From Flagellimonas sp. HMM57 (GTDB lineage Bacteria > Bacteroidota > Bacteroidia > Flavobacteriales > Flavobacteriaceae), in NCBI RefSeq assembly GCF_021390175.1, contig NZ_CP090004.1:806001-870000 (forward strand): 64,000 nucleotides of DNA, read 5' to 3'. The position numbers were made by a program, and so were the translations under genes. Below the pieces are notes generated by a model. The model was not told where the DNA came from, did not search any database, and saw nothing but the letters and a program-made list of their open reading frames with translations. Of this stretch, positions 54,884 to 62,115 are shown piece after piece. The first letter of the stretch is position 1. Every line of letters begins with the position of its first letter.

Positions 54884-55229
54884 CTACTTTTAGTTTTCGC
54901 GTCTTTTGCCTTTAGGAGACTGGGCAAACAAGTAATACAAACGCAAGTTCAAATTCAAGTGCAAGTTCAAGTTCAAGCATCAAGCACAAACACAAGTTCA
55001 AGCATCAAGCACAAACGTAAGTTCAAAGCTCAAGTACAGGATAATCTCAACAATGGTTATCCCTTGGCTCCTAACTCCTAGTTCCTAACACTTCAACCCT
55101 TAAAAATCCAAACTTGTTCTCTCTTTACAATAAAATTTTCAATTCAAAAATACTTTCAGGTTTATAGAAATGTATTAAATTTGCATCCGCATCAGCAAAA
55201 ACTGATGCCAGTTAATGTTCTTTTAAAAT
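54884..55229. other. Intergenic stretch between mutS and tRNA-Gly, with tandem repeat
   Basis: No credible gene. About 100 bases (54941-55040) are a low-complexity repeat (see the separate entry), followed by C/T-rich sequence such as CTCCTAACTCCTAGTTCC at about 55070-55090 and an AT-rich leader before the tRNA. Confidence 0.7.
54971..55045. repeat. 25-bp tandem repeat, about three units
   Basis: Units begin GTTCAAGCATCAAGCAC at 54971 and 54996 and differ only at two of the last four bases; the third unit at 55021 is diverged. The preceding 40 bases are CAAGTTCAA-type hexamer-like repeats. Too few and too short for a CRISPR array and no cas gene is near. Confidence 0.75.
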
Positions 55230-55302
55230 GCGAAAATAGCTCAGTTGGTAGAGCATCACCTTGCCAAGGTGGAGGTCGCGGGTTCGAATCCCGTTTTTCG
55301 CT
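55230..55302 (+). tRNA. tRNA-Gly(GCC)
   Basis: A 73-base cloverleaf: 7-bp acceptor GCGAAAA/TTTTCGC with discriminator T, D-loop TAGCTCAGTTGGTAGAGC, anticodon loop TTGCCAA with GCC, T-arm CGGGTTCGAATCCCG. CCA is not encoded. Confidence 0.97.
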
Positions 55303-55310
55303 CAACTTCG

Positions 55311-55343
55311 ACTCCGCTCAGTCTACTGGAGTGGAGTTTTTTT
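55311..55343 (+). terminator. Terminator after tRNA-Gly
   Basis: ACTCCGCT (55311-55318) pairs with AGTGGAGT (55330-55337) with one G-T pair, then T7. The upstream arm CTTCGACTCCGCTCAGTC also resembles a dispersed flavobacterial repeat. Confidence 0.65.
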
Positions 55344-55375
55344 ATAAAATTTAAATACCCTTATTTGGTATTTAG

Positions 55376-55460
55376 GCTCGAGTGGTGGTCCCGATAGCTA
55401 TCGGGATGCAGACACTTGATATTGAAGCATTGTTGGCCGTTCAAAACGGTCAGTCGGAAT
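55376..55460 (+). pseudogene. Degenerate tRNA-Leu copy interrupted by an 18-bp palindrome
   Basis: It starts with GCTCGAGTGGTGG, identical to the first 13 bases of the intact tRNA-Leu at 55461, exactly 85 bases upstream. AGACAC and CATTGTTGGCCGT match the D-arm side and variable arm region, and TTGATATTGAAG resembles the anticodon arm, but the T-arm and acceptor 3' strand are missing. TCCCGATAGCTATCGGGA (55389-55406) is inserted after the 13-base match. Confidence 0.55.
55389..55406. repeat. 18-bp perfect palindrome TCCCGATAGCTATCGGGA
   Basis: A perfect palindrome within the degenerate tRNA copy. Short perfect palindromes of this kind may be dispersed repeats; only one copy was noticed in this window. 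Confidence 0.7.
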
Positions 55461-55545
55461 GCTCGAGTGGTGGAATTGGTAGACACGTTGGACTTAAAAT
55501 CCAATGGCCATTGTGGCCGTGCGGGTTCAAGTCCCGCCTCGAGTA
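55461..55545 (+). tRNA. tRNA-Leu(UAA)
   Basis: An 85-base class II tRNA: acceptor GCTCGAG/CTCGAGT (G-U at the first pair), discriminator A, D-loop GGTAGACAC, anticodon arm GTTGGACTTAAAATCCAAT with TAA, variable arm GGCCATTGTGGCC, T-arm CGGGTTCAAGTCCCG. No CCA encoded. Confidence 0.96.
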
Positions 55546-55550
55546 CGATT

Positions 55551-55581
55551 AAAAAGCCTTTACTTAGTAAGGGCTTTTTTT
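55551..55581 (+). terminator. Terminator after tRNA-Leu
   Basis: AGCCTTTAC (55555-55563) pairs with GTAAGGGCT (55567-55575) with one G-T pair and a TTA loop, then a T run. Confidence 0.75.
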
Positions 55582-55986
55582 ATGGAGCAAAGCACATAAA
55601 AACGGGGCTTTGTGCACTACCTCATAAGCAAATCCCCAATTTGAACATAACAAGCCCAGTTATTCTTTGATCTTCAGATTATTTGTCTTGTGGTCAATAA
55701 TCCTCGGGGCAAGTCCACAAAGCATTAAAACATCAAGCCCCAAAATAGATTCGTTTAAAAAATTCGTGACAATACATGAGATCCGTGTTCGAATACCAAG
55801 ACGAAACAAGACGAAAGAACAGGGCAAACCGCGGGGAACTAAACCCAATTAGAGATTAAAGACCGTCCCCACAAAAATCCATACAAGGCATCCGTCAATC
55901 CAAAACGGCCATCCGTCAATCCACACCCTATATAAATTGGCCAGCGCCCTATTTTCACCCAAATATTAAGTTTAAAACCAAAAATC
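55582..55986. other. Intergenic stretch before the collagen-like array
   Basis: About 400 bases with no credible gene: the short overlapping frames lack signal peptides or family matches. The last 20 bases are an A-rich leader (AAAACCAAAAATC) shared in type with the leaders of the downstream paralogues. No clear promoter was recognised. Confidence 0.55.
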
Positions 55987-56697
55987 ATGAAATTATTTAG
56001 ACTATGTACCATTGCCATATGTGCCTTGGCACTGTGCACGATCTCTTGCTCGGACGGCGAGGACGGAACGGACGGCATTGATGGGATCAACGGGGAAAAA
56101 GGAAAAAACGGCAGTAACGGGACCAATGGCGTAAATGGGCAAAACGGACAGGACGGTGTCGGTTTTGATGAACTGACACGATTTGGTGACATTACTATAC
56201 AGCTGGTAGGCAACCGGCCGGACGGTAAAGAGTTTTCCGATTCCAGAACCTTTAAGTTTACGCCCGTGGAGGCCGATGCAATAAGTTATTCAAATAGTTT
56301 GACTTACAATGGGAATCCCAACTCCCTTGAGTTTGAGTTTAGGCGCTTCTATGCCAATCCTGATAATGACTACCAAGACAACTACATCGATTTTTATATC
56401 CTAGTTGATAATCCTGGGGAGGAAGATGAATTTGTACAAGTTGCAGAACTTTCTTTAAGAAACCATACCATTATAGGTGATGATGGTAAATTCTTCGAAA
56501 TAAGTGAAAAATTTAAACTAGGTGATATAGTCGTCGTTCCCGCGTTCGAATTCTCCGATATGGCCTTCGACCCGGACACCAACCACCTTTCTTTCGCATA
56601 CCGGCTCCTGGTAACAGGAGATGGCAACAATTCAGAAAATGACCTGACCATTTCGGGAGAAGTGGACGTAACCCTTTTGGAACAAATTTCACAATAA
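55987..56697 (+). CDS. Collagen-like-repeat lipoprotein, paralogue 1
   Basis: The 236-residue product has a lipobox (CTISC, Cys21), then about 12 G-x-x triplets (GTDGIDGINGEKGKNGSNG onward) and a C-terminal domain of about 175 residues: FDELTRFGDITIQLVGNRPD, FKFTPV, a Y-rich stretch FEFRRFYANPDNDYQDNY, and a closing SFAYRLLVTGDGNN. The C-domain is shared with the three intact paralogues downstream. Collagen-like stretches in bacterial surface proteins trimerise; for this family that is inference. The function is unknown. Confidence 0.8.
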   Translation: MKLFRLCTIAICALALCTISCSDGEDGTDGIDGINGEKGKNGSNGTNGVNGQNGQDGVGFDELTRFGDITIQLVGNRPDGKEFSDSRTFKFTPVEADAISYSNSLTYNGNPNSLEFEFRRFYANPDNDYQDNYIDFYILVDNPGEEDEFVQVAELSLRNHTIIGDDGKFFEISEKFKLGDIVVVPAFEFSDMAFDPDTNHLSFAYRLLVTGDGNNSENDLTISGEVDVTLLEQISQ

Positions 56698-56710
56698 CAT
56701 AAAACATAAG

Positions 56711-57427
56711 ATGATGAAGATATCAAAATTACTGGGCATTGCCTTTTTTGCCCTATCGCTGTGCACGGTTTCCTGTACTCCCGAGGATGGCGCAGACGGA
56801 ACGAACGGAAAAAACGGTATAGACGGGGACAACGGACAGAACGGGGCCAATGGCACCAACGGCGAGGACGGCGAGGACGGGGCCCATGGAGCCGGTTACG
56901 AGGAACTTGCCAAATACGGCCATGTGACCATGGTGCTGGAAGGCACAAGAACGGACAATGTCGCCTTTAAGGACTCTACATCGTTTAGATTTACCCCCGT
57001 GGATATTGGCTCCATTGATGGAACGAATGAATTTTCTACCGATGACCAAATCGATTATTATTTTCAATTCACACGCTTCCTGAGCGCACCGGATGATGTA
57101 TATCAGAATTCAAGAATATTATTCTACGTATTAATTGATAATCTAGGGGAAGAAGACCAGTCCTTTGTTGGTGGTGGCATTACACTACGTTCTTATGCAG
57201 TAATCGGGGACGATGACCAATTCTTTACCATAGATGGTTTATTCGATCCGTTGTTCGCACCTGACGACATAAACATAGAACTTACCGATCTCGCATTCGA
57301 TCTGGAAACGAAGCATCTTACCTTTTCTTATAGCTTGGATATAACGGCCGACGCCGATAACAATCCTACCGGCCACCCCTTAACGATCACCGGCGACGCA
57401 GATGTAATTGTCTTTGAACGTCTCTAG
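56711..57427 (+). CDS. Collagen-like-repeat lipoprotein, paralogue 2
   Basis: The 238-residue protein has a lipobox (LCTVSC), about 12 triplets (GADGTNGKNGIDGDNGQNG onward), and the same C-domain with YEELAKYGHVTMVLEGTRTD, FRFTPVDIGS, FTRFLSAPDDVYQNS, and the closing LTFSYSLDITADADNN. A second ATG one codon in is equally possible. It starts 13 bases after paralogue 1 and so is likely co-transcribed. Confidence 0.8.
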   Translation: MMKISKLLGIAFFALSLCTVSCTPEDGADGTNGKNGIDGDNGQNGANGTNGEDGEDGAHGAGYEELAKYGHVTMVLEGTRTDNVAFKDSTSFRFTPVDIGSIDGTNEFSTDDQIDYYFQFTRFLSAPDDVYQNSRILFYVLIDNLGEEDQSFVGGGITLRSYAVIGDDDQFFTIDGLFDPLFAPDDINIELTDLAFDLETKHLTFSYSLDITADADNNPTGHPLTITGDADVIVFERL

Positions 57428-57465
57428 CAGGTTTAAAACATATATAGCACTAAAAACAAAAAATC

Positions 57466-58161
57466 ATGAAATTATATAGATTGCTCAGTATAACACTACT
57501 TACCCTTTCCATATGCCTGGTCTCCTGTTCTGGCGAGGACGGGGCGGACGGTACCAACGGTATCGACGGAAAAAACGGGGACGACGGTATTAACGGAACG
57601 AACGGTAAAAATGGAGCGGATGGAACCGATGGCGAAGGTTTTAACGAGTTGACACAATACGGCAACGTGACCATGGCCCTCAAAGGCACAAGACCTGACG
57701 GTGAGGGATTTGAGGACAGTGCGGACTTCAAGTTTACGCCCGTTACCCTCCAAAATGAAAACGGTTTTTACAATACACTGACGATTACTGAATTCGATAA
57801 TGACCAAGAGTACAAGTTTAGTTTATTGCGTTTTTTAAGTGTCCCTGATGATGTATATCAAGAAACAGCTTTGGTTTTTTTCATCGTAATCAATAATTTG
57901 GGTGATCCTGAGGAAGAGATTGTTCAAGTCAGTTTTGGGATAAATAACTATGCCGTGATCGGTGATGATAACAAGTACTTTATTTTGAATGCCTCAAATG
58001 CTTCCGCAGCGGAGCTTTCCAATATTGCTTTTGATCCGGTGACCAACAACCTTACCTTTTCATACGATTTTAAGTTTGACGGAGATTTCAATGATACTGG
58101 TTTTCCCCTTGAGGTTTCGGGCGAGGCGAATGTTTTTGTAGTAGAGGAGGTCGAGGATTGA
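57466..58161 (+). CDS. Collagen-like-repeat lipoprotein, paralogue 3
   Basis: The 231-residue protein has a lipobox (CLVSC), triplets GADGTNGIDGKNGDDGING onward, and the C-domain with FNELTQYGNVTMALKGTRPD, KFSLLRFLSVPDDVYQETA, NNYAVIGDDNKYFILN and LTFSYDFKFDGD. It follows paralogue 2 after 38 bases with a similar A-rich leader. Confidence 0.8.
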   Translation: MKLYRLLSITLLTLSICLVSCSGEDGADGTNGIDGKNGDDGINGTNGKNGADGTDGEGFNELTQYGNVTMALKGTRPDGEGFEDSADFKFTPVTLQNENGFYNTLTITEFDNDQEYKFSLLRFLSVPDDVYQETALVFFIVINNLGDPEEEIVQVSFGINNYAVIGDDNKYFILNASNASAAELSNIAFDPVTNNLTFSYDFKFDGDFNDTGFPLEVSGEANVFVVEEVED

Positions 58162-58172
58162 TGCCATGCCTT

Positions 58173-58462
58173 GAATACCAATTTGAGATATGCCGCTTTT
58201 TAAGTGCACTAGATGAAGTATTTAAACAGGCAACTATGCAATCACTGGAAATGACAACATATATTTTGTCATGGACAACATTTTTGATGGTAATGAGGTG
58301 GGCATTGGCGATTTCATGATTACGGAAGTGTTTTTTGACACGACCAGTACCAATCTTACGTTCAATTATTCTTTTACCGTAGCAGCCGCCAACAACGATT
58401 CAGGGAACGGACTGGACGTTTCTGGCAGTGTAAACGTATTTGTTTTGGGAAATATAGACTAA
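58173..58462 (+). pseudogene. Decayed paralogue of the collagen-like lipoproteins
   Basis: Only C-domain pieces remain. One frame reads EYQFEICRFLSALDEVFKQA, matching the YKFSLLRFLSVPDDVYQETA segment of paralogue 3; after a frame change the sequence reads NYAITGNDNIYFVMDN and later TNLTFNYSFTVAAANND up to a TAA. The signal peptide and triplets are lost and the middle of the C-domain is deleted. An ATG at 58271 could still express the last 63 residues, but nothing supports that. Confidence 0.75.
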
Positions 58463-59007
58463 AGCAAGTTTTCATTTTTTATGTTTTTAGAGCCGGGATT
58501 ATATCTCGGCTTTTTATGTTCATCAAAAAAATAGCCCTAAAACATAAAATTCCGCTTACCAATCAAAATTATAACTCTAAACTTATCATTAACAAACCCA
58601 GAAGACAATCTTAATTATTTTTTCAATTAGTTAAATAACTATATGTGCATAAAGGTTTTCTCGCCAATTCTTATGCTTTGGAGAAAAAGCATCCATAAAA
58701 CAAGAATGGATCATTAGACACTATCCTTCAAAAAAAATAGAACTAAATCAAATTGAAAACAATACCTCATCAACTTAGCAAACAACCTTCTAAATTCCTT
58801 ATAAACAAGAACTTATAAGAAGTAATACGAATGAATCCCGTATACTTTTTTTATCAAATAAAACCGTCAAAAACTCTATTCTATTTTAGGCGAAAAAATT
58901 TTTTCTATAACAGAATTTGACAATATTTGCCGCATTAAACTTCCATATGGACAGTTCACTATACGTATAGCTAAATCAAGAAATAGTAACTTTTATTTGT
59001 AAAAATT
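58463..59007. other. Intergenic stretch inside the collagen-like array
   Basis: About 545 bases without a credible gene. It starts with a terminator (58491-58515), is AT-rich throughout, and carries the 12-bp palindrome CTATACGTATAG at 58959-58970, 38 bases before the ATG of paralogue 4. A weak TAACTTTT resembles a -7 box near 58987 but is not a full match. Confidence 0.55.
58491..58515 (+). terminator. Terminator downstream of the decayed paralogue
   Basis: AGCCGGGAT pairs with ATCTCGGCT (one G-T pair) around a TAT loop, followed by T5. Confidence 0.75.
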
Positions 59008-59703
59008 ATGAAACTAATTAGATTATTTAGCTTGGCAATTCTTGCCTTGTCCTTAGGTATGGGCTCGTGTTCCGGAGAAGATGGAACGAACGGAACAGAT
59101 GGTAAGGATGGTACTGATGGTACTGATGGAGCTGTAGGAAAAGATGGTAAAGATGGTGTAGGTTTTGACGAGTTGACAAAATACGGTAACGTGACCTTGA
59201 CCTTGACCGGCACAAGACCGGACGATATTGCCTTTGAGGACAGCGCAGACTTTAAGTTCACTGCAGTGGAAGGTGAGGAGTTCTCTGAGCACAATAGTGT
59301 AGAAATTACAGAAGACGGGGAGGATTTACGATATCAATTTAACATCATACGTTTTATTAGCGCCCCTGATGATGTTTACCAAGAAACAATTGTTCGATTT
59401 TCCATTAATGCTACAAATTTAGGGGAGGAAAATGAAGATATTGTATCTGCTAGTTTAAGTATTTTTGATTATCCGGTTGTTGGAAATGACAATAAATATT
59501 TTGTTATAGATGACACATACGAACAAGATGGAACCGGTATTCAAGAATTTGAGTTCTCTGACTTGAACTTTGATTCCGAGACCAATAATCTTTCCTTTTC
59601 GTATAACATCGTCGTAGATGGTGATTTCAATGATTCTAACAATTCTCTTGAAATTTCAGGATCTTCCAGTCTCACTCTTTTGGAGGCAATTGTTAATGAT
59701 TAA
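59008..59703 (+). CDS. Collagen-like-repeat lipoprotein, paralogue 4
   Basis: The 231-residue protein has a lipobox (GMGSC), triplets GTNGTDGKDGTDGTDGAVG onward, and the C-domain with FDELTKYGNVTLTLTGTRPD, FNIIRFISAPDDVYQETI, NKYFVIDDTYEQ and LSFSYNIVVDGDFNDS. It is separated from the other copies by the decayed paralogue and about 545 bases, so it probably has its own promoter, and it ends in a bidirectional terminator. Confidence 0.8.
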   Translation: MKLIRLFSLAILALSLGMGSCSGEDGTNGTDGKDGTDGTDGAVGKDGKDGVGFDELTKYGNVTLTLTGTRPDDIAFEDSADFKFTAVEGEEFSEHNSVEITEDGEDLRYQFNIIRFISAPDDVYQETIVRFSINATNLGEENEDIVSASLSIFDYPVVGNDNKYFVIDDTYEQDGTGIQEFEFSDLNFDSETNNLSFSYNIVVDGDFNDSNNSLEISGSSSLTLLEAIVND

Positions 59704-59730
59704 TGATTTTTTGAGATTTGTAATACGCAT

Positions 59731-59760
59731 AAAAAGCCAAGACTTTGTCTTGGCTTTTTT
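59731..59760. terminator. Bidirectional terminator
   Basis: AAAAAGCCAAGAC (59731-59743) pairs with GTCTTGGCTTTTT (59747-59759) around TTT. It lies between paralogue 4 and the convergent hydrolase gene, whose stop codon starts within the T run. Confidence 0.9.
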
Positions 59761-60769
59761 AGTTATAATGAGGCACTACACTTAAAATCTCCTCAAAAAA
59801 TCTATTGGTCTCATCTTTAACTGCACCCAAATCCTTTGAGGTTATGGAAGACGTTATTACGTGTTCGCCAACTTCTGGGAACGCAGCCTTTTGCTTAAGA
59901 CCTTCAGGAGTGCCAAGTTGGTCGTACATCTGCAACATGGCCGGTACGGAGACTACATTATCCTGTATGGAATCGTTTTTATAAAAATACCCTAAAAACA
60001 AAGGTTGGGTCACCTTTTCAAAGGTCTCTGGTTGCATCGTATTATCCACCAAAGCCTGTAGGTGCGTCAAAGCTTCCACCCTATATTTTGGGGTCCAGTA
60101 TTTCTTTTCCTCTTCGGTGGATTCGGGTTCATGATAATTGCCCTGTTTTACCAATCTTGCCAGTTGCAGCCCCCAAGGACCTGCCAACAGTTTTGCATTT
60201 GGGTCATAAATTTCTATGTTGGGGGAATACAGAAGTAGTCCAACAACATCGGTATCACCTCCAGCTAAGTGTAGTGCCAATGTACCTCCGGTCGAAGTTG
60301 CCATAATAATGACCTTATCCCCCAATTGTTTTGCTATGGCAATGGCTTCCTTTGCAGAATCCATCAATTCGTTTGCCGTTAAGTCCAACATCGCTTCTTC
60401 TTCATCCAGTCCATGTCCCGCCAGACGGGGGAGATATAAATTACAGCCATAGCGTTTGGCCGTTTCAACATGCAACGGATGCCCTTCCATGCGGCTGGCG
60501 GACCAACCGTGTAAGTACACAATACTGTATTCGGTCTTTTTTGGTATGCTATCGAACCAAACGATTTTTGCATCGTTATCCGGTTTTAAATTTGCTATGG
60601 ATGCTTCCCTTTCCGTAATCAATTCTTCCAATTCCATTAGATCCGAAGTTACTTCGGGCAACGTTTTATCCATATCGGGAACCGCTACCTTAGGTCCAAA
60701 GAAATAAACCAATCCTAAAATAACAATTAACAACAGTATTCCTTTTGCAATCTTAAAGAACAGTTTCAT
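59759..60769 (-). CDS. Membrane-anchored alpha/beta hydrolase
   Basis: The 336-residue product has an N-terminal hydrophobic anchor (GILLLIVILGLVYFFGP), then an alpha/beta hydrolase fold: YLHGWSASRMEGHPLHVETA (oxyanion region), IIMATSTGGTLALHLAGGDT (nucleophile elbow) and a His in VGEHVITSSITSKD. It probably faces the periplasm. The substrate is unknown; carboxylesterase or thioesterase are possible. Confidence 0.8.
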   Translation of the reverse strand: MKLFFKIAKGILLLIVILGLVYFFGPKVAVPDMDKTLPEVTSDLMELEELITEREASIANLKPDNDAKIVWFDSIPKKTEYSIVYLHGWSASRMEGHPLHVETAKRYGCNLYLPRLAGHGLDEEEAMLDLTANELMDSAKEAIAIAKQLGDKVIIMATSTGGTLALHLAGGDTDVVGLLLYSPNIEIYDPNAKLLAGPWGLQLARLVKQGNYHEPESTEEEKKYWTPKYRVEALTHLQALVDNTMQPETFEKVTQPLFLGYFYKNDSIQDNVVSVPAMLQMYDQLGTPEGLKQKAAFPEVGEHVITSSITSKDLGAVKDETNRFFEEILSVVPHYN

Positions 60770-60861
60770 CTTAAATCGTTTTGGTTTATCGGTATACTTA
60801 CAAAAGCTTTTTACGGAATACTATAAATATACTATTTTAGACCGCTGTACATTAACTATTT

Positions 60862-62115
60862 ATGCCAAAACTGAAAACGCTGTTAAAAAACCTAGGGCCG
60901 GGATTGCTCTTTGCCAGCATGGCCATTGGAACATCCCACTTGGTACTTTCAACAAAAGCAGGGGCACAGTATGGCTGGGTAATGGTCATCCCCATAGTTT
61001 TGGCAAACTTATTTAAATATCCTTTTTTTGAGTTTGGAATACGCTATACCTCGGTTACGGGAAAAAGTTTGATCGAAGGTTATCTGAACCTTGGTAAAAA
61101 GTATTTATGGGTCTATGCTTTTGTGACCCTTATATCCACTTTTACAATTTTAGCGGCATTGTATGTAGTGACGGCAGGGCTCTTTATTAATCTGTTCAGT
61201 GTTTCATTTATTGGTGTTAACAGTATTGCTTTAGCACTGTTTATCTTTATTAGTGCAGTACTCATCATTGGAAAATACCGATTTTTGGAAAACTCTTTAA
61301 AAGCCGTTATTTCCATTCTGTTCATTGCACTGGTAATTACCACAGCTTTGGTGTTGTACAAAGGACAGGTACCCGGTGCAGAAACGTACCAAAGACCTGT
61401 AATCTTTAATGAAGTTGGTATTCTTTTTTTGATTGGATTGATGGGTTGGATGCCCACGGCTGTTGAAGCTTCAGGTTGGGTAAGCCTTTGGAGCATGGAA
61501 AACGTAAAATCAATGAAAGAAAAGCCATCCTTGAAGCTGGCGCTACAGGAATTCAACTTAGGTTATTTTCTGACCGCACTACTTGCCATCTTCTTCCTCA
61601 TCATTGGTTGGATGACCCTTTATGGTACAGGAACAGAATTGAGTGGAAGCGCCGTAGTCTTCGCAGATCAGGTAGTAAGCCTTTTTACGGTACATATTGG
61701 AAATTGGGCCTATTTTTTAATTGCCATCGCCGCGTTCGCTACCATGTTCAGTACGTGCATGACGGCACATGATGCAGTTTCACGTGTTAGCATCGACGTG
61801 TTGCAAAAACTCTTTCCCCAAAAAGATTATTTGTTGAAGAAGCATGTTTTTGCCATCGCAGTGCTGCTTATGGCTATCATTAATTGGATGGTAATCGTTC
61901 TATTTGGTGGTAATATGGCAAATCTGGTAGCCTTGGCTACTTTTGTTTCTTTTGTAATGGCGCCCCTAATTGGATGGATGAATCTCAAAACCGTATTAGG
62001 AAACGATATTCCAGCGGTAAATAAACCAAAAGTTGGTCTGCGGATTTTAACCTATCTGGGTATCTTTTTCCTTTCCTTTTTTGCGCTCTACTATTTTTGG
62101 ATGGTCATCCGCTAA
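60862..62115 (+). CDS. Nramp-family-like transporter, lacking the canonical DPGN
   Basis: The 417-residue protein has about 11 hydrophobic helices in the LeuT/Nramp pattern. TM1 reads GPGLLFASMAIGTSHLVLST where Nramp proteins have D-P-G-N, and TM6 reads GLMGWMPTAVEASGWVSLW with MPT where MPH is expected. The metal-binding Asp and Asn of Nramp are therefore absent, so the substrate may not be Mn or Fe. The stop overlaps the convergent OmpA-family gene by 4 bases. Confidence 0.82.
   Translation: MPKLKTLLKNLGPGLLFASMAIGTSHLVLSTKAGAQYGWVMVIPIVLANLFKYPFFEFGIRYTSVTGKSLIEGYLNLGKKYLWVYAFVTLISTFTILAALYVVTAGLFINLFSVSFIGVNSIALALFIFISAVLIIGKYRFLENSLKAVISILFIALVITTALVLYKGQVPGAETYQRPVIFNEVGILFLIGLMGWMPTAVEASGWVSLWSMENVKSMKEKPSLKLALQEFNLGYFLTALLAIFFLIIGWMTLYGTGTELSGSAVVFADQVVSLFTVHIGNWAYFLIAIAAFATMFSTCMTAHDAVSRVSIDVLQKLFPQKDYLLKKHVFAIAVLLMAIINWMVIVLFGGNMANLVALATFVSFVMAPLIGWMNLKTVLGNDIPAVNKPKVGLRILTYLGIFFLSFFALYYFWMVIR

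Noticed and set aside
54971..55045. CRISPR-like array
   Set aside because: Unit of 25 bp has no spacers, only about three units, and no cas genes.
55376..55460. Second functional tRNA gene
   Set aside because: T-arm and 3' acceptor strand are missing and the D-arm is interrupted, so no cloverleaf can form.
55660..55986. Short overlapping frames before the collagen-like array
   Set aside because: No signal peptide, family match or plausible start; both strands have equal-length chance frames.
58959..58970. Palindrome CTATACGTATAG as operator of paralogue 4
   Set aside because: Single 12-bp occurrence in very AT-rich DNA without a matching promoter; noted only within the intergenic entry.
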